NCBI GenBank assembly: GCA_004570425.1
Contig: SPQJ01000005.1
Coordinates: forward strand, 62,001-126,000
Length of the DNA: 64,000 nucleotides
Direction of reading: 5' to 3'
Origin: Bacillus sp. AZ43
GTDB taxonomy: Bacteria; Actinomycetota; Actinomycetes; Mycobacteriales; Geodermatophilaceae
The notes beneath the pieces are model-generated. The model saw only the letters and a list, made by a program, of their open reading frames with translations, did no database searches and was not told where the DNA came from. Both the position numbers and the translations under genes were made by a program. Shown here in pieces: positions 33,502 to 41,210 of the stretch. Each line of letters opens with the position of its first letter. Within the stretch, counting starts at the first letter, position 1.

Positions 33502-34482
33502 TCACGCCCCCGAGGCGTCGGCGGCCCGCCGGAGCAGCCCGGCGACGTCCGAGCGGCCCGCGACGGCTCCGGCGGTCAGGAACGACCGCTGGATGACCTC
33601 GTCGAGCCGCTCGCGCGACATCATGTCCGTGCCCATGGCCTGCTGCTCCTCCGGTCCCGGGGCGAAGACGACGGTGCGGACCCCCTCGGCCTCCAGCGCC
33701 CGCACCTCCCGGCGCAGCAGCCGGTCGGAGTAGCGCCGCACGGACGGGAACACGCCCGGCCGCCAGCCGGCCGGGCCGCTCATCGGGGCGATGACGATGG
33801 CGATGTCCAGCCGCTGGCCGCGCAGCACGGCCGCGTTGGTGCCGGAGTGGACCCCGCCGTCGATGTAGCTGTGCCGCCCGATCTGCACGGGGGCGAAGTA
33901 GCCGGGCACGGCGCAGGACGCGCCGATCGCCAGGTGGATCGGCGCCTCCGGCGCCCCCGGACGCCCGAAGACGACGCGGCGGCCGTCCCGCCGGCGGACG
34001 GCGCAGATCCACAGGTCGGGACGCGGCCACTCGGGCCGTTCGAGCTCCCGCAGGGCCGACAGCTGCTCGAGGATGTCGTGCCGGCCCGGGGCCATGAGCG
34101 ACAGGCCGGCCGCCACCGGCCGGAACTGCATCGGGCGGGAGAGCGCCCGCACCACCATGTGCCGTCCGGGCAGGCGCAGCGGACGGCGGAGCAGCTCCAG
34201 GGGCCGGAGCGGGGCCAGCTCGGGCACGGTCGCCTGGGCCATCTGGCGCAGCACGTCGTCGTCCCCGGAGAGCGGGGCCTTCACCGTCCACGCCGCCAGG
34301 TCCTCGGCCGAGACGCCCAGCCGCAGGAGCGTGCCGGTGATGGAGCCCGCGGAGGTGCCCACGACGACGTCCGCGCGGCGGGCGTCGAAGCCAAAGTCGT
34401 TCTGCAGGACGGCCAGCACGCCCGAGTGGTAGGCCTGCCCCACCACGCCGCCGCCGCCCAGCACCAGCCCCACCCGTGTCAC
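33502..34482 (-). CDS. Patatin-like phospholipase family protein
   Basis: A 326-residue serine acyl hydrolase. It shows the glycine-rich oxyanion segment LVLGGGGVVGQAYHSGVL at the N-terminus, the nucleophile GTSAGS (Ser near residue 44) and the dyad Asp in DGGVHSGTN (near 201), with no signal peptide. These enzymes hydrolyse lipid esters; substrate unknown. GTG 34482 is chosen from family layout; a GTG three codons on (34473) is possible and neither has a clear ribosome site. Confidence 0.88.
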   Translation of the reverse strand: MTRVGLVLGGGGVVGQAYHSGVLAVLQNDFGFDARRADVVVGTSAGSITGTLLRLGVSAEDLAAWTVKAPLSGDDDVLRQMAQATVPELAPLRPLELLRRPLRLPGRHMVVRALSRPMQFRPVAAGLSLMAPGRHDILEQLSALRELERPEWPRPDLWICAVRRRDGRRVVFGRPGAPEAPIHLAIGASCAVPGYFAPVQIGRHSYIDGGVHSGTNAAVLRGQRLDIAIVIAPMSGPAGWRPGVFPSVRRYSDRLLRREVRALEAEGVRTVVFAPGPEEQQAMGTDMMSRERLDEVIQRSFLTAGAVAGRSDVAGLLRRAADASGA

Positions 34483-34538
34483 CCGACGAGCGTGACACGC
34501 ACCTGACCAGCGGGCACGCGGACGTGACGGGTCTCGCG

Positions 34539-35048
34539 TCAGCCGGCCCGGCGGCGCCTCGGGCCCGGGGACGGCGCGGGCCACTCCACGACCCAGGTCC
34601 CGCCCGGCGGGAGCTCCCGCCATCGCCGGGCCGCCGCGCGGAGCGCCGCGACGGCCTCCTCGGCCCGCGCGGGCGCCAGCCCGGACGACGCCACCTGGCC
34701 GGGGAGCACCTCGGCACCTCGGGCCAGGCGGGACACCAGGTCGGCGACCGCCTCGGCGTGCTGGATCGCCGCGTTCCGCTGCTTCTTCAGCTGCGCCGAC
34801 CGGTCCGCTGCGTGCGGCGGCTGGCGCCCGGAGACGTGCCGCATCGAGCCCCAGACCACGCCGTCGGCGACGCAACCCCAGATGCCGTCGTCGATCCCGA
34901 GCGACTCCTCCACCAGGACGTGCACGAGGTCGTGCGGCAGGTCGGCACCGCCCCCGGCGCCGCGCATGAGGAAGACCACCCCGTCGTCCCGCTCGACGAG
35001 GGTCTCCACGGGCCGGCGGTCGGCCATCCGGGTGAACGTCAGTCGCAC
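34539..35048 (-). CDS. Conserved hypothetical protein
   Basis: A 169-residue soluble protein. The middle reads DLPHDLVHVLVEESLGIDDGIWG, a stretch seen in actinobacterial proteins of unknown function, and the C-terminal half is helical and Ala/Arg-rich. I do not recognise a domain name. It lies 56 bases upstream of the patatin-like gene on the same strand and could share its transcript. Confidence 0.6.
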   Translation of the reverse strand: MRLTFTRMADRRPVETLVERDDGVVFLMRGAGGGADLPHDLVHVLVEESLGIDDGIWGCVADGVVWGSMRHVSGRQPPHAADRSAQLKKQRNAAIQHAEAVADLVSRLARGAEVLPGQVASSGLAPARAEEAVAALRAAARRWRELPPGGTWVVEWPAPSPGPRRRRAG

Positions 35049-35121
35049 GACCCCAGTGTCCGGACGGGCTCAACCGGTTTCGCCGGTCGCACGGAGTGGG
35101 TCGCCACGGCGGGCGCGCCGG

Positions 35122-35619
35122 TCAGTGGCTGGTGCGTCCGCGGCGCGACTGGAGGCGGGGCTCGACGAGGCGCTCGGCGACCAGGCCGGTGACGACCGAG
35201 TAGATCGCCTTGTGCAGGACGTCGACCACGAGCTCGTCCCGCGGCCACGTCGCGGGTGGCGCGCCGACCCCGCTGGCGTTCTCGAGCGTCTGGTCTGTGG
35301 CCAGCCGGACGACGGTGTGCGCGACGTGTGCCTGCGCGCCGCGGAGCCCGACGGCGGCCCACACGCCCCGGAGGGCGCCCAGCGTCGCGCCCGTGCCCCA
35401 GTGCATCGCGTGGTTCCAGGCCGGTGGCCGGTCGTCGTCACCCGGGTGCCGCCCCAGCAGGGTCAGCAAGGTGCGCGCCGGGACGTACGAATCGGGCCGC
35501 CGGGTGACCGCCTGCTCGACCTTCTCCACCGCCGTCATGACCGCGACACCGGCGAGCCCAGCGAGCACCCCCCGCCCGGCGGCAGGGAGGAGGGCACGGA
35601 CGCGACTGCCCTCGGCCAC
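35122..35619 (-). CDS. Conserved hypothetical protein with one or two membrane segments
   Basis: A 165-residue protein. A hydrophobic segment near the N-terminus (RGVLAGLAGVAVMTAVEKVEQ) is followed by RRPDSYVPARTLLTLLG, HWGTGATLGALRGVWAAVG and DVLHKAIYSVVTGLVAERL, suggesting a small membrane-associated protein. GTG 35619 is chosen because GGAGGACCGCC precedes it; the longer frame upstream is not supported. Function unknown. Confidence 0.6.
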   Translation of the reverse strand: MAEGSRVRALLPAAGRGVLAGLAGVAVMTAVEKVEQAVTRRPDSYVPARTLLTLLGRHPGDDDRPPAWNHAMHWGTGATLGALRGVWAAVGLRGAQAHVAHTVVRLATDQTLENASGVGAPPATWPRDELVVDVLHKAIYSVVTGLVAERLVEPRLQSRRGRTSH

Positions 35620-35692
35620 GGCGGTCCTCCCTCGACGGTGGTGCCCCTCATAACCGCTCGCCCTCCTCGCCACACCCCCGTCGGCGCCCCGG

Positions 35693-35698
35693 TAGCGT
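35693..35698 (+). promoter_or_regulatory. Candidate leaderless -10 (TAGCGT) before DUF1330 gene
   Basis: TAGCGT ends 6 bases before the ATG at 35705, and no ribosome site is present. Confidence 0.35.
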
Positions 35699-35704
35699 GC
35701 CGCC

Positions 35705-36082
35705 ATGGCGATCGACCCCCGCGGTGCCGACCTGAAGCGCTACCTGCAGGAGGACCCGGGCGGGCCGGTGGTGATGCTCAACCTGCTGCGCTTCGCCGAG
35801 GGCGGGCGCGAGCTCTACGCGCGGTACGCGGAGGCGCTGAGCAGCACGTTCCTCCCCCGCTACGGCGGCGAGGTGCTGTACGCCGGCGACGGGTCGACGG
35901 CGCTGGTGGCCGAGGACGGCCAGGCATGGGACGCCGTGCTGCTGGTGCGCTACCCGTCGCGCGAGGCGTTCAGCCGGATGGTCGCCGACCCGGAGTACCA
36001 GGAGGTCACCGCGCTGCGCACCCGAGCGCTCACCGAGGCGGTCCTGCAGGCCACGACGTCGTGGCCGGGCGCTACAGGCTGA
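35705..36082 (+). CDS. DUF1330-like small dimeric protein
   Basis: A 125-residue ferredoxin-fold protein: PVVMLNLLRFAEGGRELYARYAE, the GGEVLYAGDGS strand and DAVLLVRYPSREAFSRMVADPEY, which is the DUF1330 pattern. Family function is not established. It overlaps the convergent flavodoxin-like gene by 11 bases. Confidence 0.8.
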   Translation: MAIDPRGADLKRYLQEDPGGPVVMLNLLRFAEGGRELYARYAEALSSTFLPRYGGEVLYAGDGSTALVAEDGQAWDAVLLVRYPSREAFSRMVADPEYQEVTALRTRALTEAVLQATTSWPGATG

Positions 36083-36512
36083 CGGCCACCGTCGCGGCGA
36101 GCTCCCGGGCCGCCTCGAGGTCGGCCGGCGTCGGCGGGCCGGTGAGGCTCAGCGGGGCGGCGACCTGCTGCCAGCGCATCGCACCGGTGATCCTCGCGAT
36201 CGCGGCGAGGGCGCCGGCGGTGTCGTCGCCGCCGTGCACGTAGACGCCGAACGGCAGCCCGACGGTGGCGTCGAGGCACGGGTAGTAGACGGTGTCGAAG
36301 AAGTGCTTCAGAGCGCCGGACATGTAGCCGATGTTGGCCGGCGTGCCGAGCAGGACGCCGTCGGCGGCGAGCATGTCTGCGGCCCCGGCGGAGAGTGCCG
36401 GCCGCAGTACGAGCTCGACCTCCTCGACCATGGCCACGCCCTCCTTCACCGCCTCCAGCACCGTCTGCAGGTTGGGCGAGGGCGTGTGATGGACGACGAG
36501 CAGCCGGGGCAT
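36072..36512 (-). CDS. Flavodoxin/NADPH-dependent FMN reductase-like protein
   Basis: A 146-residue flavodoxin-fold protein: RLLVVHHTPSPNLQTVLEAV (FMN phosphate loop), ADGVLLGTPANIGYMSGALK (second FMN loop) and FFDTVYYPCLD. It likely binds FMN and reduces a small molecule or acts in electron transfer. ATG 36512 diverges from the DeoR gene across 73 bases that hold a palindromic operator. Confidence 0.8.
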   Translation of the reverse strand: MPRLLVVHHTPSPNLQTVLEAVKEGVAMVEEVELVLRPALSAGAADMLAADGVLLGTPANIGYMSGALKHFFDTVYYPCLDATVGLPFGVYVHGGDDTAGALAAIARITGAMRWQQVAAPLSLTGPPTPADLEAARELAATVAVSL

Positions 36513-36550
36513 GCCGGCATCCTGCCCTGCTCCCCTGCGAACACATCCGA

Positions 36551-36579
36551 AGTTCGTACGAACAGCCTTGCTGTACGGT
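36551..36579 (+). promoter_or_regulatory. Palindromic operator and leaderless promoter of the DeoR gene
   Basis: GTTCGTACGAAC (36552-36563) is a perfect 12-base palindrome. A TACGGT hexamer (36574-36579) lies 6 bases before the GTG start at 36586, and a 17-base spacer back from it puts the -35 at 36551-36556, inside the palindrome. Autoregulation by the DeoR product, and control of the divergent flavodoxin gene, are inferred. Confidence 0.5.
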
Positions 36580-36585
36580 GATCGC

Positions 36586-37344
36586 GTGGACAGCGCAGCC
36601 CGGCAGACGAGCATCCTGACCCGCCTCCGGGCCAGCGGACGGGTCGACGTGGCCGAGCTCGCCGCTGAGCTCGGGACGTCGGAGATGACGATCCGCCGCG
36701 ATCTCGACGGCCTCGCCGACGAGGGCGTCCTCCGCCGGGTCCGCGGTGGCGCGGTCAGCCTGCTCAAGCGGGGTGACGAGCTGCCGTTCGCCCTGCGGGA
36801 ACTCGAGGCCTCCGACGCCAAGCGCCGCATGGCCGCCACGGTGGCCGGACTGCTGCACGACGGCGAGGCGGTGGTCGTGGACAGCGGCACCACCGGCGTG
36901 GCGGTCGCCCAGGCGATCGCCGGCCGCCGGCTGACGGTGATGCCCCTGTCGCTGCACGCCATCCCGCCCCTCGCGGCGGACCCGGCGACCACCCTGCTGG
37001 TACCCGGCGGCACGGCGCGGTTCGGCGAGGGCACCCTCGTCGGACCCATGACCGAGGCGAGCCTGGCCGCGCTGCGGTTCGACACCGTCGTCCTCACCTG
37101 CTGCGGCCTGTCCGCCCGCGACGGCGTCACGGCCCACGACCTGCAGGACGCGGCGGTGAAGCGCGCCGCCGTCGCGTCGGCCAACCGGGTGGTCCTCGTG
37201 GCCGAGGCCGCCAAGCTCGCCCGGACCGCGCTCGTGGTCGTCTGCCCCGTGACCGCCGTCGACACCGTCGTCACCGACACCGACGCCCCCGAGGACGCCG
37301 TGGCGCAGCTGCAGGCCGCCGGCGTCCAGGTCGTCCGCGCCTGA
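36586..37344 (+). CDS. DeoR-family transcriptional regulator
   Basis: A 252-residue regulator. The N-terminal winged helix reads RQTSILTRLRASGRVDVAELAAELGTSEMTIRRDLDGLADEGVL in pattern (HTH at about 20-45), with the following RRVRGGAV wing; the C-terminal sugar-phosphate-isomerase-like sensor has VVVDSGTTGVAVAQAI and ADAVV-like strands (FDTVVLTCCG). DeoR proteins usually repress sugar catabolic or transport genes and respond to a phosphosugar. The MFS transporter follows after 29 bases and is its likely target. GTG 36586 lacks a ribosome site and probably starts a leaderless mRNA. Confidence 0.88.
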   Translation: MDSAARQTSILTRLRASGRVDVAELAAELGTSEMTIRRDLDGLADEGVLRRVRGGAVSLLKRGDELPFALRELEASDAKRRMAATVAGLLHDGEAVVVDSGTTGVAVAQAIAGRRLTVMPLSLHAIPPLAADPATTLLVPGGTARFGEGTLVGPMTEASLAALRFDTVVLTCCGLSARDGVTAHDLQDAAVKRAAVASANRVVLVAEAAKLARTALVVVCPVTAVDTVVTDTDAPEDAVAQLQAAGVQVVRA

Positions 37345-37373
37345 CCCCTCGACTCCCGACAGGACTCCCACCC

Positions 37374-38570
37374 ATGCCGTCCGCCCTCGCCCCGGTCCCC
37401 GCACAGCTGCGCTCGGCGCGGCTGGCCGTCACCGCCTGCTTCTTCCTCAACGCCGTCTTCTTCGCCAACCTCGTCCCGCGGCTGCCCGACATCAAGGCCG
37501 ACCTCGGACTGAGCAACGCGGCCCTCGGCGCGGCACTGGCGGCGATGCCGCTGGGCGCGCTGCTGGCGGCCCTGGGCTCGGCACCGCTGATCCGCCGGTT
37601 CACCTCGGCCCGCGTGGCGACCTGGGGCCTGGTCCTGCTCGGCATCGCGCTGTTCGGGGTGTCCGTCGCGCCCAGCTGGGCGGCGCTCGCCGGCGCGCTG
37701 CTGGTCGCCGGGGCGCTCGACGCGGTCATCGACGTGGCGCAGAACGCCCACGGCCTGCGGGTGCAGCGGCTCTACCGGCGGTCGATCCTCAACGCGTTCC
37801 ACGCGTTCTGGAGCATCGGCGCGGTCTGCGGGGGCCTGATCGGTTCGGTGGCGGCCGGCCTGGAGGTGCCGCGCGCCGTCCACCTCGGCGTCGTCACCGT
37901 CGTCTTCGGCCTGGTGGCGGCGATCGCCTACCGCGGGATGCTGCCCGGGGACGACCACGCCGACCGTGAGCCCGAGCCCGAGCGCCCGCCCGGAGCCCCG
38001 AGGGCCGGCCGCCGCGCGGCCTGGATCGCCATGGCCGCGCTCGGCGTGCTGGGCGTGTGCGGCGCCGTGGTGGAGGACGCCGGCGCGTCATGGGCCGCGC
38101 TCTACCTGCGCACCGAGCTCGGGACGGGCGCGGCACTGGCGGGGCTGGGATTCGTCGCCCTCCAGGGCGCCATGACGATCGGCCGGCTGACCGGTGACCG
38201 CGTCGTCGACCGGTTCGGCCAGCGCCGGGTGGCGCAGGCGGGCGGTGTGCTGATCGCCGTGGGCATGGGTTCCGCCCTGGCGGTGCCGTCGGTGCCCAGC
38301 ACGCTGGCCGGCTTCGCCCTGGCCGGGCTGGGCGTGGCCACGCTGATCCCGGCGGTCTACCACGCAGCCGACGAACTGCCCGGACTGCGCCACGGCACCG
38401 GTCTCGCGGTGATCAACTGGCTGCTGCGGATCGGGTTCCTGCTCTCCCCGCCGGTGATCGGCCTCGTCGCCGACGCCACCAGCCTCCGGGCCGCACTGGT
38501 CGCCGTCGTCCTCGCCGGACTCGTCACGCTGCTGCTCGGCCGGGTGCTGCGCCCGTCCGCGGCGTCGTGA
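37374..38570 (+). CDS. MFS transporter
   Basis: A 398-residue, 12-helix major-facilitator protein. Helix 1 is AVTACFFLNAVFFANLVPRLPDI in pattern, with the loop 2-3 RRFTSARV and GLRVQRLYRRSILNAFHAFWSIG, which is like the sugar/fucose-permease or YbjJ-like branch; the second half begins WIAMAALGVLGVCGAVVEDA. Substrate is unknown, but a DeoR regulator just upstream hints at a sugar or sugar derivative. Confidence 0.85.
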   Translation: MPSALAPVPAQLRSARLAVTACFFLNAVFFANLVPRLPDIKADLGLSNAALGAALAAMPLGALLAALGSAPLIRRFTSARVATWGLVLLGIALFGVSVAPSWAALAGALLVAGALDAVIDVAQNAHGLRVQRLYRRSILNAFHAFWSIGAVCGGLIGSVAAGLEVPRAVHLGVVTVVFGLVAAIAYRGMLPGDDHADREPEPERPPGAPRAGRRAAWIAMAALGVLGVCGAVVEDAGASWAALYLRTELGTGAALAGLGFVALQGAMTIGRLTGDRVVDRFGQRRVAQAGGVLIAVGMGSALAVPSVPSTLAGFALAGLGVATLIPAVYHAADELPGLRHGTGLAVINWLLRIGFLLSPPVIGLVADATSLRAALVAVVLAGLVTLLLGRVLRPSAAS

Positions 38571-38658
38571 CCCCGGCGGGCGGTGGCCGCGCGGTTCCGC
38601 CGCCCGGTGCACGCGGGACGACGTGGTCGGGGGGCTCGCCGCGTGTGACAGTGGCGCC

Positions 38659-38928
38659 ATGCACCACGTGCTCGAGTACACGCTCTGCGACGACTACCTC
38701 GAGCGGCGCGCCGCCCTGCGCGAGGAGCACCTCGCCCGTGCGCGGGCCGCGCACGAGCGGGGCGAGCTGCAGCTCGCCGGCGCCCTGCCCGACCCGTACG
38801 ACCGGGCGCTGCTGGTCTGGACGGCGCCGCGCGAGGTGGTCGAGCGCTTCGCCACGTCCGACCCGTACGTCATCCACGGCCTGGTGACCGGCGGGACGGT
38901 CCGGCAGTGGGACGTCGTCGTCGGCTGA
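38659..38928 (+). CDS. YciI-like protein
   Basis: An 89-residue YciI-family protein (ferredoxin-like fold) with the YLERRAALREEHLARARAA helix, a conserved His/Asp set, and the FATSDPYVIHGLVTG end segment. Family members are small enzymes or regulators of unclear substrate. ATG 38659 is chosen over an upstream in-frame GTG because the product then has the family's usual length. Confidence 0.85.
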   Translation: MHHVLEYTLCDDYLERRAALREEHLARARAAHERGELQLAGALPDPYDRALLVWTAPREVVERFATSDPYVIHGLVTGGTVRQWDVVVG

Positions 38929-38951
38929 TCCGGCGGACGCGCCGGGCCGCG

Positions 38952-39080
38952 GTCGACAAGTCGACACAAATCACCAATCGGACGGAGCCGTTTCGTTCTG
39001 GTTGTGCCGAAGCCAGGCCGCCCGACGCGACCGTAGCGTGACTCCCAGCAGCCAGGCCGTACCGGTCCGTCACCGGACCG
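38952..39080 (+). promoter_or_regulatory. Dyads upstream of the whiB gene
   Basis: A tandem GTCGAC-AA-GTCGAC (38952-38965) and a leader hairpin CGGTCC/GGACCG (39063-39068, 39075-39080) lie in the 177-base gap before the whiB GTG at 39106. No confident promoter hexamers. Confidence 0.25.
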
Positions 39081-39105
39081 CGGCACCATCGACGAGGAGC
39101 TTCCC

Positions 39106-39429
39106 GTGTCTTCCTTCTCCCGCCCCTTCCTGACCCTGCTGTCCGACCCGCAGCCGGAGGCGGTCACCCCGTCGCCGTGGACGTCGATGGCCATGGACGA
39201 CGAATGGCGCCAGGACGCGCTGTGCGCCGAGACCGACCCCGAGGCGTTCTTCCCGGAGAAGGGCGGCTCGACCCGCGAGGCCAAGCGCGTCTGCATGGGC
39301 TGCACGGTGCGGACCGAGTGCCTGGAGGCGGCCCTCGCCAACGACGAGCGGTTCGGCATCTGGGGCGGGCTGTCCGAGCGTGAGCGCCGGCGGCTCCGCC
39401 TCCTGCGGCGCGACGCCATCAGCGCCTGA
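39106..39429 (+). CDS. WhiB-family Fe-S transcriptional regulator
   Basis: A 107-residue WhiB protein of the WhiB2/WhmD kind. It has the four cluster cysteines (DALCAETDPEAFF, then CMGCTVRTEC), the GIWGG turn (FGIWGGLSERERR) and a C-terminal basic DNA-binding helix. It binds a [4Fe-4S] cluster and usually acts with the sigma factor on septation or redox genes. GTG 39106 follows GAGGAG; an internal ATG (MAMDDEW) would give a shorter form. Confidence 0.9.
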   Translation: MSSFSRPFLTLLSDPQPEAVTPSPWTSMAMDDEWRQDALCAETDPEAFFPEKGGSTREAKRVCMGCTVRTECLEAALANDERFGIWGGLSERERRRLRLLRRDAISA

Positions 39430-39447
39430 TCCCGGGCCGCACCGGGA
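39430..39447. terminator. Short hairpin after whiB
   Basis: TCCCGG (39430-39435) and CCGGGA (39442-39447) with a 6-base loop, just after the whiB stop and before the convergent oxidase gene. Confidence 0.45.
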
Positions 39448-39495
39448 ACCCCGGCGCCGGTCCGGCCGCATGCCGCAGCCGGCGCAGCATGACGG

Positions 39496-40779
39496 TCAGC
39501 CCGTGCCGAGGACGCGCGCGGTCAGCCACGGATTCCGGAAGGCGCCGCGCGGATCCATCCGCTCCACCAGCCGGGCGAAGTCCGCGTGACGGGGGTACAG
39601 GCCGGCGATCTCCACGGCGTCGGCCAGGAAGAGCTTCCCCCAGTGCGGCCGTGCGCCGAACGGCAGCAACGCGGCCTCGAGGGCCGCGAGGACGCTCTCG
39701 ACCTCGGCCTGCGCGGGCGCCCAGGTGAAGTGCAGGGCGACGGAGTCCTCGCCGCAGCTGGTACTCATCCACAACCGGTCGGCCGCCACCGCCCTGATCT
39801 CGCAGGTCAGGAGCAACGGGCGGATGCGATCGGCCAGACCGAGCAGTGCCTCGACCGCCGCGGCCCCGTGCCGGCGCGGGAGCAGGTACTCCGACTGCAG
39901 CTCCTCGCCGGCGCTCGGGGTGAAGCCCATGCGGAAGTGCGGCAGCCGGTCGTACCAGGGGCCGGGTCTCCCGAGCTGCGGCGTGCACGGCGTCGGGTCG
40001 AGCCCGATGACCGGATGCCGGTCGACGGTCGCCGCGGGAGCGCCGAACAGCTCGTCGGGCACGTCCCGCGCTCCGTCGGTCCGCGACTTCACCCACACCA
40101 GGTCCACCGTCTCGCGGAGGACGGTGAACACGCTGACGCTGTAGCCGGACGACAGGACGCCGTCGAGGTTCTCGAGCAGGACGTCCCAGGGCAGCCCCTC
40201 GAAGACGTCCTGACGCACCTCGTACGCCGGCTCCACGTCGAGGGTGACCCGTGTGACCGCGCCGAGGGCGCCCAGGCCGACGACCATGCCGTCGAAGTCC
40301 GGATCACCGCGGCGGGTCCGCACGATCCCCCCGTCGGACGTCACCATCTCCAGGGCGGCCACGGCGGTGGCCAGGTTGCCGTTCGCGACGCCCGAACCGT
40401 GGGTCGCCGTCGCCACCGCACCGGCCACGGAGATGTGCGGCAGCGACGCGAGGTTGTGCAGCGCGAGACCGTCGTCGTGCAGCCTCTCGACCAGCTCCCC
40501 GTACTTCAGGCCCCCGCCGAAGGACACCGTCCGCCCGTCCGGGTCGACGGTGACGGCGGCGGGGAAGCCGCTGTCACCGTGCATGACCTCGAGCGACACC
40601 AGGTCGGCGGCGTCCGCGATGCCGGTGAACGAGTGCCGGGAGCCCAGCACGCGGACGCTGCGCGCGCCGGCCACGACCTCCTGGAGCTGCTCGACGCTGG
40701 TCGGCCGGTGCAGCCGCTCCACGGGGTAGGTGTGGTTGCCCGCCCAGTTGGTCGCCAGGGGTCGCGCTGTCTCGGTCAT
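39496..40779 (-). CDS. FAD-linked alditol/xylitol oxidase (AldO-like)
   Basis: A 427-residue VAO/PCMH flavoprotein close in pattern to Streptomyces alditol oxidase. It has NWAGNHTY at the start, LGSRHSF (the His that binds FAD covalently in AldO is in the matching GSGHSF), NLASLPHISVAGAVATATHGSG, and the C-terminal HFTW and ARPHWGK elements of the D-arabinono-lactone-oxidase domain. It should oxidise a polyol such as xylitol or sorbitol with O2, giving H2O2. ATG 40779 diverges from a small acidic protein gene. Confidence 0.85.
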   Translation of the reverse strand: MTETARPLATNWAGNHTYPVERLHRPTSVEQLQEVVAGARSVRVLGSRHSFTGIADAADLVSLEVMHGDSGFPAAVTVDPDGRTVSFGGGLKYGELVERLHDDGLALHNLASLPHISVAGAVATATHGSGVANGNLATAVAALEMVTSDGGIVRTRRGDPDFDGMVVGLGALGAVTRVTLDVEPAYEVRQDVFEGLPWDVLLENLDGVLSSGYSVSVFTVLRETVDLVWVKSRTDGARDVPDELFGAPAATVDRHPVIGLDPTPCTPQLGRPGPWYDRLPHFRMGFTPSAGEELQSEYLLPRRHGAAAVEALLGLADRIRPLLLTCEIRAVAADRLWMSTSCGEDSVALHFTWAPAQAEVESVLAALEAALLPFGARPHWGKLFLADAVEIAGLYPRHADFARLVERMDPRGAFRNPWLTARVLGTG

Positions 40780-40809
40780 GCCCGCAACAGTGCCCCGATA
40801 CTGGGCGGC

Positions 40810-40953
40810 ATGTCGGAGATGGACCCGAAGGACCCGAGCACCCTCTACGCCGAGGGGCCGGTGGCCGCGGAGCCGCCGGACGACGACCTGCCGGAGGCCT
40901 CGCCGCTCGCGGACAAGGGCGGCACGGGACCGGGCCCCGACGACCTCGACTGA
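40810..40953 (+). CDS. Small acidic protein, unknown
   Basis: A 47-residue, strongly acidic, Pro-rich product (SEMDPKDPSTLYAEGPV, ending DDLD) with no membrane or domain signal. ATG 40810 is preceded by GATACT (40797-40802) at 7 bases, so a leaderless start is plausible. It is shorter than most ORF cutoffs and is called on codon use (third-position GC) and promoter position. Confidence 0.4.
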   Translation: MSEMDPKDPSTLYAEGPVAAEPPDDDLPEASPLADKGGTGPGPDDLD

Positions 40954-40960
40954 CGGTCGG

Positions 40961-41194
40961 CTACTGGACCGGCGAGTCCGGCGGGGCGATCCGGAAGCTG
41001 ACCTGCTCGTCGACCGAGGCGACGCCCTCGACGCCGCGCAGGGCGTCGAGGGCGCCGGCCGGCGCGGAGCCGGTGACGATCCCCAGCGTGCCGAGGACCT
41101 GCTCGACCTCCAGCCCCGAGGCGCGCAGGCCCTCGACCACACCGTCCACCCGGTCCCGGTAGGCGTCGCCGACGGTCACGCTGACGTGCGTCAT
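40961..41194 (-). CDS. Stand-alone I9-propeptide-like protein, paired with the subtilase
   Basis: A 77-residue protein of the shape of the peptidase-inhibitor I9/subtilisin propeptide fold: HVSVTVGDAYRDRVDGVVEGL, VLGTLGIVTGSAPAGALDAL, then GVEGVASVDEQVSFRI, ending in an extended PPDSPVQ tail. In subtilisins this unit is fused to the protease N-terminus and acts as chaperone and inhibitor; here it is a separate gene 16 bases downstream of a subtilase gene. An inhibitor-in-trans role is inferred. The frame continues past it upstream but there it is the shadow of the subtilase. Confidence 0.6.
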   Translation of the reverse strand: MTHVSVTVGDAYRDRVDGVVEGLRASGLEVEQVLGTLGIVTGSAPAGALDALRGVEGVASVDEQVSFRIAPPDSPVQ

Positions 41195-41210
41195 GCCGGC
41201 GACGCTAGCG

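Noticed and set aside
39430-39495. Small gene between whiB and the AldO-like gene
   Set aside because: No start codon with ribosome site; only a weak hairpin is seen.
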